DNA of 56,772 nucleotides, from positions 1-56,772 of the forward strand of contig JAEZBX010000193.1 of assembly GCA_023412765.1 (NCBI GenBank). Direction: 5' to 3'. The position numbers were made by a program, and so were the translations under genes. Numbering within the stretch: position 1 is the stretch's first letter; every line of letters starts with the position of its first letter. This DNA is from Bacteroidota bacterium. Lineage in GTDB: Bacteria; Bacteroidota; Bacteroidia; Cytophagales; Cyclobacteriaceae. Shown here piece by piece: positions 8,196-17,255 of this stretch. The notes beneath the pieces are model-generated. The model saw only the letters and a program-made list of their open reading frames with translations, ran no database searches and had not been told where the DNA came from.

Positions 8196-11141
8196 CTACC
8201 GCATCTCCCCCTCCAACTCCGCCAACCGCTCAGCAGAGCTACTAGCATATTCATCAAATCCCTGGCTAAGAGCTTCCTTAATATAGGCCTTCAGTAGGCG
8301 TACAGAGTTTGCGTTGACTTGAATGGCTTCTGCAAGAATGTTGTAAGGTTTTAATCGCTCCCGTCCCTGGGTTCGATAATAGTTTGCAGCTGCGATCACA
8401 CCTTCTTCGAAATATGGATTGTAAGTAGAAAGGATCGTGTAGTTCTTGTCAGCAGTCGTTGAGTCGCCATTCGACTCTGCAATCAGTGCTCTATATAATG
8501 TTTTCTCCAAAAAATGTGTATCATCAAAACTGATGTCCTTGTTCATCTGGGCCACGAGTTGTGGGAGCTCGCGACGGTAAGCAAGCATTATAAGTTCACC
8601 GTGGCGCACGTCGTCATACAGCTTCTTATTGGAAAGCTCCAGTCCTGCGATACGATTATAATAGCGAATAGCAGGACTCATCAGTTCCGCTTCAAAAAAC
8701 TTTCGGCTATAGTCCAGCAAAGCTTGTGCCTTGTAGTCTGCGCTTTCAAATGAATTTGATATTCTATTGAAAAGAAGAGAGTCGCTGAGTTTGATATTAT
8801 AACGGCAATACTGATACTTCTCAGCATCATTGAGTAGCATTACCTGGGATGGTTGCACTGTTAGAATACGTTTCATCCGCGCTGAAATTTCCTTCTGTGC
8901 TTCATCCCTGCCATTGGCAACAGTATCCCACGCTATCATTGCCTCAGATTTTTTCCCAGCTTCGGTGAGTGCGATGGCATTATAAAACCTGGCATCTTTA
9001 AAGGTTTGCGTATCAGAATAAGCAAAATATGACGACGCCAATTCCGGATTTCCCTGCTCAAGGGCCCAAAGTCCCATGATGTAATTGAATTTGCCCTGGT
9101 AACTTTGACTTATATACGCCAACTCTCCCAGGATCTCCAACGCTTTGGACACGTTGCCATGATGATAATACGCAAAGGCAAGAGACGACTTAAGCGCCTC
9201 GCTAAAATCCTCATTTATTGAATCTGATGCGATCTTGTACGCGTTCTGAATAAATGTAGTGTCCAATGACGTGGCGTACTTGATAATGTAATTGTTGAGC
9301 AAAGTGGCCGTATATAGGTCCAGTTGTGTCTGATCGAGCGGACTAACTGGTGTCTTAAATTCCTGGTTTTGTAAGGTGGACAGCGCGAGAGCATTACTCA
9401 CAGTCCCGGCATGACCCTCGAACAAGTTTAAAACAGAATCGATTTTGATCGGAACGAACTCCATTGTAGCGAGAGCGAAAAAATTGGTCTCTGCAGCCGA
9501 CTTCGAAATCTTGTGCTCTCTTGCAGCATTGAGGTAAATCAATGCGGAATCGACGTCATGTGTTTTCGCATAAGCAAACCCAAGGTTGTTCTGAACTGGA
9601 CCAGAATCTTCTAACACCTGCAACGCATGATGATATCGTTGGATCGCTTGCGTATTTTTATTTTCCCATAGGTAAAGATTCCCTGCATTTGTGAGCGAGT
9701 AAGCCGATGGGTTTCTCGCATTGGCAAGCTCATAATTATAGTGTGCATCATCGAAACTGTAGCGCGAAGTTTTCAGGGTAGCAAGTGCGTAATTCGACCT
9801 GTGATTTTGAAATCCCTGAATTCGCCCTTGATCATAAAATGATTCAGCAAATCCCCTGTTATTAAGGAGAGTGTGCAAGTCACCGGCAAAGTTGTAGAAT
9901 CCAGCCAGTCCGTTAAAAACAAATATGCGCCACCCGACAAAGAAAACGAATCCGAGCATCGCGACTAGACCAGCGAATCTGAACGTGAAGTAGGGCATGC
10001 GTGTTGGATTGTACAGCACTTTGTACACGGGCAGGTTTCGCGCCAGCATCAAAACAAAATTTGAAAACAGGTAGGTGAGAAAAATAACACCAAAGCCCGT
10101 GTGACTGAAAATAATGAAGTATCGAATAATTCTGAGCGCCGGGTCATTGGCGTTGTTCAACATTTGTCCCGTAGTCGCAAAGCATATTGTGGCAAGTGCA
10201 ACAAAGAATATGGCACCGTAAGGAGCAAAGGGAATGATGTTCTGATACATAAGCTCCCGCTGGCCGAAGCCCCATAAGCCCAGGACAGCAGAGCAGGTGA
10301 GGAGCAGATAGAGATTGATGTAAATGAAGTTCCATTCAATTACACCCAGCTCGTGAAAACAGGTAATCACCACGTTGACGAGGTAGATCACGCTTATTAT
10401 TGAAAGGTGTTGAAGGCTTTTTGTAGTTCCTTGTCCTGCGATGAAAACAAATGACGCCATGATTTCATGCGACACCATGATGATAAATACAATGGTCAAA
10501 ATGATCCCAGGCGTATAAGCCGTAAGAGCAAGGTGATAGAATGGGTAATCAACACCTGCGAAAAAATAGATAGCGAGAATTAATAAGATTGTGACTACTG
10601 AAAAAGTAATTAACCGGGTAATGAAAGGAATTCGGGACCGGATCTGGTTGAAGAAAAATGCCGGTACTACGTAGATTAGAAGTACCAAAATGATCCCTAG
10701 CTGGTCAGTATGTCCGGCGAGGGCTAAGGCTTCGAACCTAAGACTTACAACAAATGCGATAAACAATCCCATCCCAACAAAAAACCAAAAGCGCGGGAGT
10801 GTGGTGAACACCGACAGAATAGAAACTGCAGCAATGGTAATCAATATCAGGAAGATGTAGGACGCAGTAGTATTCGGAACAATATGACTACCGTTGAAAT
10901 ATTCCAGAATTGCGTAACTATCCCCAGGTACATTTAGGATAAACGGGCCCAATCGAAAGGAATGGACCGTGGTTTCAACTACCTTCTGTTCCTGGAACCG
11001 CTGCCAATGGATAATACCATCAGTATCGAGAAAATAACCATACCACAGGTAAAGAAGTGAAAAAATGAAAACTCCGAGAAGAAGGTTCATCAAAAAACGA
11101 AAGGATGGATTCCACGTTTTCCAAAAAAATAATGAATGCAT
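8196..11141 (-). CDS. Large polytopic membrane protein with C-terminal TPR domain
   Basis: A 981-residue protein. The first about 420 residues are hydrophobic, with roughly 10-12 membrane segments interrupted by short loops. The remainder is a soluble alpha-solenoid with recognisable TPR units (for example AYSLTNAGNLYLWENKNTQAIQRYHHAL, then VQNNLGFAYAKTHDVDSALIYLNAA). Later units are more degenerate. No enzymatic motif was recognised. Related arrangements in Bacteroidota are annotated only as TPR proteins. It stands alone between convergent and divergent neighbours, so context gives no role; a scaffold in envelope assembly or export is possible (inference). ATG at 11141. Confidence 0.8.
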   Translation of the reverse strand: MHSLFFWKTWNPSFRFLMNLLLGVFIFSLLYLWYGYFLDTDGIIHWQRFQEQKVVETTVHSFRLGPFILNVPGDSYAILEYFNGSHIVPNTTASYIFLILITIAAVSILSVFTTLPRFWFFVGMGLFIAFVVSLRFEALALAGHTDQLGIILVLLIYVVPAFFFNQIRSRIPFITRLITFSVVTILLILAIYFFAGVDYPFYHLALTAYTPGIILTIVFIIMVSHEIMASFVFIAGQGTTKSLQHLSIISVIYLVNVVITCFHELGVIEWNFIYINLYLLLTCSAVLGLWGFGQRELMYQNIIPFAPYGAIFFVALATICFATTGQMLNNANDPALRIIRYFIIFSHTGFGVIFLTYLFSNFVLMLARNLPVYKVLYNPTRMPYFTFRFAGLVAMLGFVFFVGWRIFVFNGLAGFYNFAGDLHTLLNNRGFAESFYDQGRIQGFQNHRSNYALATLKTSRYSFDDAHYNYELANARNPSAYSLTNAGNLYLWENKNTQAIQRYHHALQVLEDSGPVQNNLGFAYAKTHDVDSALIYLNAAREHKISKSAAETNFFALATMEFVPIKIDSVLNLFEGHAGTVSNALALSTLQNQEFKTPVSPLDQTQLDLYTATLLNNYIIKYATSLDTTFIQNAYKIASDSINEDFSEALKSSLAFAYYHHGNVSKALEILGELAYISQSYQGKFNYIMGLWALEQGNPELASSYFAYSDTQTFKDARFYNAIALTEAGKKSEAMIAWDTVANGRDEAQKEISARMKRILTVQPSQVMLLNDAEKYQYCRYNIKLSDSLLFNRISNSFESADYKAQALLDYSRKFFEAELMSPAIRYYNRIAGLELSNKKLYDDVRHGELIMLAYRRELPQLVAQMNKDISFDDTHFLEKTLYRALIAESNGDSTTADKNYTILSTYNPYFEEGVIAAANYYRTQGRERLKPYNILAEAIQVNANSVRLLKAYIKEALSQGFDEYASSSAERLAELEGEMR

Positions 11142-11248
11142 GCTGCTAAAATAATGGTAATAGACAGATAATCAGGATATTTTTCGACGTGATTAGTAGA
11201 ATTAAGCTTTGGCCTGTTTAAAGATTGGTTAAGTAATTAATAATAGGA

Positions 11249-12583
11249 ATGGCTTCGGACAAGATTGATAAAGTATTGAGACCTGTTGAACGTTATCTTC
11301 ATAACGAAAGCACCGCCGGTATTCTGCTCCTGGCGAGTGCGTTGATTGCTGTGATATGGGCTAATTCACCCTGGGCTGACTCCTACATTCATCTCTGGGA
11401 AAATGAAGTTTCACTCAAGGTAGCCGACTATACGATAGGCAATGACCTGCACCATTGGATCAACGATGGCCTGATGGCTATGTTCTTTTTTGTTGTCGGA
11501 CTAGAGCTAAAACGCGAAATAATGGCTGGCGAACTATCTGACCTTAAAAAGGCAATGCTTCCGATGTCTGCTGCTATTGGTGGCATGATTTGTCCGGCGA
11601 TAATTTACATTCTTTTTAACCCCTCCGGAACAGAGAGCGACGGTTGGGGAATACCCATGGCAACGGACATCGCATTTGCTATAGGCATAATGTCTTTGCT
11701 GGGTAAGCGGGTACCGCTCACGTTGAAGGTATTTCTGACTGCACTTGCCATCACTGACGATCTGGGAGCTGTTCTTGTGATCGCCTTTTTTTACACATCA
11801 GATATTTCCTTGCTGAACCTTGGTCTGGGTGTCGCGTTTATGGCTGTCCTCATGGGTGCAAATTATCTGGGTGTAAGAAACACTTTGTTTTATGGATTGG
11901 TGGGCATTGGAGGAGTATGGTTAGCTTTTCTGTTATCAGGCGTTCACGCTACTATTGCAGGCGTACTCGCGGCGATGGCTATTCCGGCCCGCACAAAGAT
12001 TAATGAGCCTCAATTCGTAGACGACCTGGAAGAGAAGATTCGACAGTTTCATGAAATCCCACCGAACGACGTTACCCTCCTCGAACCAGCGCAATATAAA
12101 GTCATTCAAAGCATCCATCGACTCACGGAAGCTGCAGGAACTCCGTTGCAAAAACTGGAATCGCAGCTTCATCCATGGGTATCTTTTCTGGTTATGCCAT
12201 TGTTCGCTCTCGCCAACGCAGGAGTAGTGTTACATGGTGACAAGATTGGAGAGATGTTTTCAAGCTCAATAACGTTAGGGGTAGTTGTAGGATTGATCGT
12301 AGGCAAATTCGTCGGCGTCGTTGTTTTTTGCTGGCTGGCGACCAAATTTCGTATCGCTGCGTTGCCGTCGGAAATCAATTGGAGTCAGATTGCAGGCGTT
12401 GGATTTCTGGCCGGGATAGGTTTTACCATGTCACTGTTTGTTACAACGCTGGCTTTTGATGATGCTGAACTCGTGGACAGTGCAAAGCTGGGTATTTTTA
12501 CCGCCTCGATTATTTCAGGTATAGTCGGATATGTGGTTTTAAAACGGACTTCGAAAATTACTCCAGCACCTTTGGAACCCTGA
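11249..12583 (+). CDS. nhaA: Na+/H+ antiporter NhaA
   Basis: A 444-residue inner-membrane antiporter that exports Na+ (or Li+) in exchange for protons, for pH and salt homeostasis. The signature LTALAITDDLGAVLVIAFFY is present, with the ion-binding Asp pair at residues 170-171. Other family blocks are FFFVVGLELKREIMAGEL, PMATDIAFAIGI near the discontinuous helix, and GFLAGIGFTMSLFVTTLAF near the C-terminus. Length and about 12 membrane segments fit the family. The last 26 bases overlap the end of the convergent gatC gene. ATG at 11249. Confidence 0.96.
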   Translation: MASDKIDKVLRPVERYLHNESTAGILLLASALIAVIWANSPWADSYIHLWENEVSLKVADYTIGNDLHHWINDGLMAMFFFVVGLELKREIMAGELSDLKKAMLPMSAAIGGMICPAIIYILFNPSGTESDGWGIPMATDIAFAIGIMSLLGKRVPLTLKVFLTALAITDDLGAVLVIAFFYTSDISLLNLGLGVAFMAVLMGANYLGVRNTLFYGLVGIGGVWLAFLLSGVHATIAGVLAAMAIPARTKINEPQFVDDLEEKIRQFHEIPPNDVTLLEPAQYKVIQSIHRLTEAAGTPLQKLESQLHPWVSFLVMPLFALANAGVVLHGDKIGEMFSSSITLGVVVGLIVGKFVGVVVFCWLATKFRIAALPSEINWSQIAGVGFLAGIGFTMSLFVTTLAFDDAELVDSAKLGIFTASIISGIVGYVVLKRTSKITPAPLEP

Positions 12584-12845
12584 AATAATCAGCATCTTTT
12601 TTCGGTGCATTTTTCAAGGCACGCTCATGACTCAAATGCTCTTTAACTTCGTCTTCCCTTAGCACATTTACCTCATGGCTCATAGTTGTTAACGGCTCAA
12701 CATTTTCCGTGTCGACTTCTTTCAATTTCTCCACCCAGTCAACTATCGCTGTCATGTCACTCATCATTTTCTCAGCGTCTTTTTCGTCAAACTCCAGGCG
12801 TGAAAGGTGAGCAATTTTGTCCAACAAGGCCCGATCGATCTTCAT
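12558..12845 (-). CDS. gatC: Asp-tRNA(Asn)/Glu-tRNA(Gln) amidotransferase subunit C
   Basis: A 95-residue small subunit of the GatCAB amidotransferase, which converts mischarged Glu-tRNA(Gln) or Asp-tRNA(Asn). It shows the usual start (IDRALLDKIAHLSRLEFDEKD), the helix IVDWVEKLKEVDTENVEPLTT, and the LREDEV block followed by the ALKNAPKKDADYFRVPKVLE ending. gatA and gatB are not in the window; a scattered gat arrangement is common in Bacteroidota. It follows plsC on the same strand by 24 bp, so the two may be co-transcribed. Its 3' end overlaps nhaA by 26 bp. Confidence 0.95.
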   Translation of the reverse strand: MKIDRALLDKIAHLSRLEFDEKDAEKMMSDMTAIVDWVEKLKEVDTENVEPLTTMSHEVNVLREDEVKEHLSHERALKNAPKKDADYFRVPKVLE

Positions 12846-12869
12846 GCGTATCTATACTTTACAACAACC

Positions 12870-13628
12870 CTATGGATAGGTAATATAATTATCAATTATT
12901 TCCGTATTCAGATTTTTCTTGAGTTCATCATCGATGATCTGAAACACCTTATCTTTCAACACATCCAGATCCTTTATCGTAAGCTTCGACGTTTCGATCG
13001 GCTCGTGAAAGACCACTTTCAATGGATGCCAGCGCAAAAGGAACTCATCCGGGGGCAAAATTATCCAATTAAACGGAATGGTGACAGGCACGATGTCAAT
13101 TTGTTTTTCGATGGCCACGCGGAAGGGACCATCCTTGAATTTCGACAACACAGGCTCCTTTTCCGTCATTATGCCTCCCTCGGGGTAGATGACCAGGCTC
13201 TTACCTTCATCAATCGCTTGCATGGATTTTTCCAGCGATGCATAGCGGCTCTTCAGCTTGGTGCGGTCGACGGTAATATGCAGTTTGCTATACATGAATC
13301 CGAACAACGGCACTTTGGACATTTCACTTTTACCAACAAAAATTGTGTTGTGCGAGCAGAGGCCGACCGTCGGAATGTCGAGGTATGAAAAGTGATTGGG
13401 GCAAAATATGTAACGCTTTTTTGGATCGAGCCTGGAACGATATTCAACAGTGAAAGGAATGAAAATAAAAATGAACATCAGCCTTGCCCACCAGCGGTTT
13501 AAAATTCCCACCAGTTGATGTTGACTTGGAAAAATGATTGGAATACACAGGAATGGCAGCAGAATCAAAAACAACGTCGTAAATACGATCAAACCATAGC
13601 CCGTATGTATTACGCGAAGGATCTTCAT
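12870..13628 (-). CDS. 1-acyl-sn-glycerol-3-phosphate acyltransferase (PlsC family)
   Basis: About 252 residues from ATG 13628 (MKILRVIHTGYGLIVF); the frame opens five codons earlier. The catalytic HX4D motif is in CPNHFSYLDIP, and the substrate-binding block appears as YPEGGIMTEKE. An N-terminal hydrophobic segment of about 50 residues anchors it to the membrane. The family acylates lysophosphatidic acid to make phosphatidic acid in phospholipid synthesis. It lies upstream of gatC and diverges from the deacetylase gene. A role on another lysophospholipid or an ornithine lipid cannot be excluded. Confidence 0.9.
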   Translation of the reverse strand: MKILRVIHTGYGLIVFTTLFLILLPFLCIPIIFPSQHQLVGILNRWWARLMFIFIFIPFTVEYRSRLDPKKRYIFCPNHFSYLDIPTVGLCSHNTIFVGKSEMSKVPLFGFMYSKLHITVDRTKLKSRYASLEKSMQAIDEGKSLVIYPEGGIMTEKEPVLSKFKDGPFRVAIEKQIDIVPVTIPFNWIILPPDEFLLRWHPLKVVFHEPIETSKLTIKDLDVLKDKVFQIIDDELKKNLNTEIIDNYITYP

Positions 13629-13794
13629 ACCATAAAAATACAAAGTAAAGCAGTGGAACAGATGTTTTCAGTGCAAAGCGAGTATAAAGCTTACGCGGAA
13701 TAATTTTTTGAATGTCCACCTGTGTAAAAGAAGTCTTGTAAATTCGTTTCATCCACAACAAGGGCTAAATTTCCCGCTTTTATCCACCAGGAAA

Positions 13795-15108
13795 ATGAGA
13801 TCAATACTGATTCAAATCGCCGTTGTTCTGTTCGTCATGTGTTCCTGCTCGGGAAATAAAGAATATGGACAGACAGAAATAACAAAGTGGCGTGACGATA
13901 AGGCTGCCGCGGTAAGTATTACCTACGACGATGCCAGCATCAACCAGTTCCGCCAGGCTTTACCTATAATGGATACGCTTGGGTTCAAGGGAACATTTTT
14001 TATAAACACGGCTGACATTCCAGATTCTAAGCATGCACCCAAGTTTATCGGCAGACCCATTCGCGAAATTATCGCCGAGACCGCTAATTCACCGACCAAC
14101 GCAGACAATCTCTTTGAACGCGCCTCAGCACTTAGATTTTTGAATATTGAAAACTCCGTTGAGCAGCACAACCAGGCTGGTTCACTGTATGAGCAAGGCA
14201 AAACTGAGGAGTCATATCGGGTAGTGGACAAGGCGTTCGCAACTGCGCGCAAGCAAAAAGCTTTTGTGGAAAAAAGACCAGTTCTTCTCGATCCGCCTTT
14301 TATCACATGGCCGGAGATCAAGGCATTTGCGGCCGACGGTCATGAGTTTGGAAGCCACACCATATCGCATCCGCGACTGGCCGTATTGGACGAAGCCAAC
14401 ATTTTATACGAAATGGAAAAATGCAAGGATGAAATTCATGATCAATTAGGAGTAAGGCATACCTTTTCTGCTGAATGTCCCTTTGGAACGGAGAACGAGC
14501 GAGTGATGGAATATGCTTACAAGATCCATCCAGCCTTGCGCAACCGGATGCCTGAGCCTTTCCTGGTGGAACTGAATCGCGGGAACTCACACACACCAGG
14601 AGAATACACAAAAGAATACATACAATGGCAACGCGGGCCATTGCAAAAAACAACGGTACCCCTGATGAAATCGTGGGTGGATACATTGTTGATCCATGAC
14701 AACGTTTGGCTTGTTCTCACTTTTCACGGAGTCGACGGAGTGGGATGGGAGGCTAAGCCGCACCAGGACTTGAAAGAATTTTTTACATACATCAAGCAAC
14801 ACGAAGAAAAAATTTGGGTGGCAACATTCGGAGATGCGACCAGGTACATGAGAGAACGGATGAGTGGTTCAGCGAAGGTCGAAAAGTCCGATGGTGAGAT
14901 CACAGTCAACCTGACACACAACCTGGATCAGGAACAATATGATGTAGCCCTTACGTTAAGGACCTACGTTGACCCTTCCTGGGGAAAAGTGAAGGTTGCG
15001 CAAGGCGATAAGTCGATCGACGTTGATTCTAAGAAAGATTCAAAGGGAAATTTTGTGCTCTATGATGCGCAACCGAATGGACCGGTGATCAAGTTGTCAG
15101 CGCTTTAG
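13795..15108 (+). CDS. Polysaccharide deacetylase (NodB/CE4-like) lipoprotein
   Basis: About 437 residues from ATG 13795. The frame opens at 13708, but a lipoprotein signal (MRSILIQIAVVLFVMCSCSG) fits the later start. The NodB metal triad is visible: TYDDA near residue 45, and the HEFGSHTISHP segment carrying both His ligands. A roughly 100-residue helical insertion separates the two motifs, which is unusual for the minimal CE4 fold. The last 85 residues form a small beta domain. It probably removes acetyl groups from a surface or dietary polysaccharide; the exact substrate is not readable. Neighbours give no pathway clue. Confidence 0.85.
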   Translation: MRSILIQIAVVLFVMCSCSGNKEYGQTEITKWRDDKAAAVSITYDDASINQFRQALPIMDTLGFKGTFFINTADIPDSKHAPKFIGRPIREIIAETANSPTNADNLFERASALRFLNIENSVEQHNQAGSLYEQGKTEESYRVVDKAFATARKQKAFVEKRPVLLDPPFITWPEIKAFAADGHEFGSHTISHPRLAVLDEANILYEMEKCKDEIHDQLGVRHTFSAECPFGTENERVMEYAYKIHPALRNRMPEPFLVELNRGNSHTPGEYTKEYIQWQRGPLQKTTVPLMKSWVDTLLIHDNVWLVLTFHGVDGVGWEAKPHQDLKEFFTYIKQHEEKIWVATFGDATRYMRERMSGSAKVEKSDGEITVNLTHNLDQEQYDVALTLRTYVDPSWGKVKVAQGDKSIDVDSKKDSKGNFVLYDAQPNGPVIKLSAL

Positions 15109-15109
15109 A

Positions 15110-15655
15110 TTACAATTTCAGTTTTACAACACATCTTTCGCCTTTGAGAAGGTCGGCTGCCTGTTCGATGTGGATAGCTGACTTCGCATCATCCATTTCT
15201 TCTTTCACCTTGTTCTTGATTTCCTTCATCTTCATGGCTTCGATACATCGCCGCACTTCGTCACGCGTTTCAAGGATTAATTCAGGAACTACTGTAGGTT
15301 TGTCATCGTCGCCTTTTGCTACCATGGTGAAGTAGCAGGAGTTTGTATGCTTGATCGTTCCCAATTTTACATTTTGTGCTTCCACCCGGATGCCGACGAT
15401 CATTGATGTCTTGCCCACATAATTCACTGATGCGTGTAACGAAACCAGTTCACCTACTTCTACCGGTTGAAGAAATTCTACTTTGTCAACAGAAACCGTT
15501 ACACAGTATGTCGAAGCATGCTTAGCGGCGCAGGCATATGCAACCTTGTCCATCAGCGAAAGCAAGATGCCTCCGTGAATTTTCCCTCCGAAGTTTGCAT
15601 ACGAAGGAATCATGAGTTCTGTGATTGTGGTTTGAGAGATCGAAACAGACTTCAT
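15110..15655 (-). CDS. Hotdog-fold acyl-CoA thioesterase
   Basis: About 181 residues from ATG 15655 (MKSVSISQTTITELM); the frame is open to 15706, but that extension is not family-like. The hotdog signature is present as PSYANFGGKIHGGILLSLMDKVAYACAAKHA, with VSVDKVEFLQPVEVGE and the ASVNYVGKTSM strand typical of cytosolic acyl-CoA hydrolases of the YciA/ACOT7 type. The C-terminus carries an extra basic/acidic helix (KMKEIKNKVKEEMDDAK). It likely hydrolyses long- or medium-chain acyl-CoA. The stop lies one base from the convergent deacetylase stop. Confidence 0.9.
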   Translation of the reverse strand: MKSVSISQTTITELMIPSYANFGGKIHGGILLSLMDKVAYACAAKHASTYCVTVSVDKVEFLQPVEVGELVSLHASVNYVGKTSMIVGIRVEAQNVKLGTIKHTNSCYFTMVAKGDDDKPTVVPELILETRDEVRRCIEAMKMKEIKNKVKEEMDDAKSAIHIEQAADLLKGERCVVKLKL

Positions 15656-15760
15656 TTGTTTGGTTATGATTTTGCGAGATAATACGCGGAATGGGGCTAA
15701 AAGCAAAACGCTTAAAGCAGAACGCTAGCAACTGCCACTCTCCCGCACAGTAGCAAAGAC

Positions 15761-15845
15761 CTACCACCACTTACCACTTACCACTTACTACTTACCACTT
15801 ACTACTTACTACTTACTACTTACTTACCACTTACCACTTACTACC
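15761..15845. repeat. Heptamer array (CYACTTA), about 12 units
   Basis: The longest period-7 array in the window: CCACTTA and CTACTTA units alternate over about 85 bp, with one slip (CTTACTTACC) inside. It lies upstream of the thioesterase and downstream of the binding-protein gene. No CRISPR-like spacer exists. Confidence 0.9.
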
Positions 15846-15903
15846 GAGCGAACACAAATGCTCTAACAGCCAGCACACCTTCCAATCGGCCGAACCGATC
15901 ACC

Positions 15904-16746
15904 TTACTTAACAAGGCTCATAAACGTCGCGCCCAGGTTCTCAGTAATTATTTTCTTGTATCCGATACTGTTCCGGTATTCTGCGGTTAGAAATTCCTTT
16001 AATGGGAGATCCCAGTCCGTTTGTTTAGACATTATAAAACCGAGCTCTTCCACATCTCCGACATCAACCATTTGCCTCTTGATGGGAAGCTTTTTATGGA
16101 CGACTTCAACAAACTCGGTAAAATCTATAATGGTGAAGATTTTTGCATTGCCTGAAAGATTCCTGATAATATCCGGACCATTTCCTTCCATGGTGATCCT
16201 CAACGTCGGCATATAATCAGACTTGATTTTTTCAACGTATTTCACCTGCGTGCTGCCCTTAATAACCTGCGCTGCAAAATCAGGAAACTTTATGGGTAAT
16301 TCCTTTAGACTGGTAATAGAGGGTGCTTTGTTGCTGGTAAGCATTACTTGCCTGTTGGACATGTACGCCGGGGAGAATTTCAATATTTTCTTCCTTTCTT
16401 CAGTAATAGTTGTGTTTGTCACGCCCAGAATATTCGGCGTTTTTTCGGCGGTTGAAAGAAATTCTGAGAAAGCGGGTATTTCGGCGGCGTATTTTATGGT
16501 CAGGGAGGCACCATGATGTTCTTTCAAAAAACGGGCAAAATCGGATAGAATATCTACGCAAACCCCCTTTACCTGGCCATCTTTGTCCTTAAAAATAAGA
16601 CCAAATTGCTGGCTGTAAATAACCGTAAGGACACCTGAACCTGAACTTTTTACGTGAGCCCAGCTATCGCCATTTAACTTTTGGGACAAAGCAACATGCG
16701 AGACAATGGATGTGAGTATAATACAAACGGCCTTTTTAAAACGCAT
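15904..16746 (-). CDS. Orphan periplasmic substrate-binding protein (SBP family 3-like)
   Basis: A 280-residue secreted protein with a signal peptide (residues 1-21, ending ALSQ). It resembles family 3 solute-binding proteins: a GLIFKDKDGQVKGVCVDILSDFARFL start, an ILGVTNTTITEERKKILKFSPAYMSNRQVMLT segment, and a final LPLKEFL...YRNSIGYKKIITENLG. These proteins bind amino acids or similar small polar ligands in the periplasm. No ABC permease or ATPase is nearby, so it may serve a distant transporter or act as a sensor. It is followed by a long period-7 array. Confidence 0.8.
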   Translation of the reverse strand: MRFKKAVCIILTSIVSHVALSQKLNGDSWAHVKSSGSGVLTVIYSQQFGLIFKDKDGQVKGVCVDILSDFARFLKEHHGASLTIKYAAEIPAFSEFLSTAEKTPNILGVTNTTITEERKKILKFSPAYMSNRQVMLTSNKAPSITSLKELPIKFPDFAAQVIKGSTQVKYVEKIKSDYMPTLRITMEGNGPDIIRNLSGNAKIFTIIDFTEFVEVVHKKLPIKRQMVDVGDVEELGFIMSKQTDWDLPLKEFLTAEYRNSIGYKKIITENLGATFMSLVK

Positions 16747-17028
16747 ATCTTTTTTGAACCGAAGATAAAGAATAGCGGTCCTTGAAAAATGCTGTAAGCG
16801 GCCTGGTAGGTGTGCGTGTAATATCTGGCGCCAATGTCCCGAATAGTCAAACCCTTTGTTTTTATTATTCTAGCCTATGTACATAGGCTTAGTCCAATTC
16901 CATAACCCTTTTGCCCAATCACCCGTTAGCATTCAATAAAAAAAAAGCAGGTGCGCCGGGCAACATGCCAGCAGCAATGCCTTTATTGTTCTAACTTAGT
17001 GTTAAGAGCTTACAAAATCTATAGGGCC

Positions 17029-17148
17029 TCACTGACATTGGCCCAATGCCACCCAGATGATGATAAAGACTACGACGGTACCCAGGCAGCCACCGCCCAG
17101 CTTCTTGGCTCCATATCCGGCAATCAGTGCTCGAAAGAAATTATTCAT
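17029..17148 (-). CDS. 39-residue conserved-looking membrane miniprotein
   Basis: A short gene on the minus strand: MNNFFRALIAGYGAKKLGG, then a Gly-Cys turn, then a single hydrophobic helix (GTVVVFIIIWVALGQ) ending CQ. The N-terminal amphipathic, basic segment followed by GGGC and one membrane helix is a pattern I recall from unnamed small proteins in Bacteroidota (recollection, not searched). ATG at 17148, TGA at 17029-17031. The plus-strand reading of this region (from 16951) has no coding character. Function unknown. No other gene was seen between 16747 and 17255. Confidence 0.65.
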   Translation of the reverse strand: MNNFFRALIAGYGAKKLGGGCLGTVVVFIIIWVALGQCQ

Positions 17149-17255
17149 ATATGAAATGAGAGTTATGTATGAAACTTAAACAATCAAGACGAAAAAGGTT
17201 CTCGAAAAATTTAATTCTTTTAATATAAATCCAATCTAACTCAACTTTAAATATT

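Noticed and set aside
15761..15845. Possible CRISPR array
   Set aside because: Units are only 7 bp, contiguous and without spacers; no cas gene is present.
16951..17154. Plus-strand reading frame opposite the miniprotein
   Set aside because: Low-complexity, Cys-rich, no start context or family likeness; the minus-strand 39-residue protein explains the region better.
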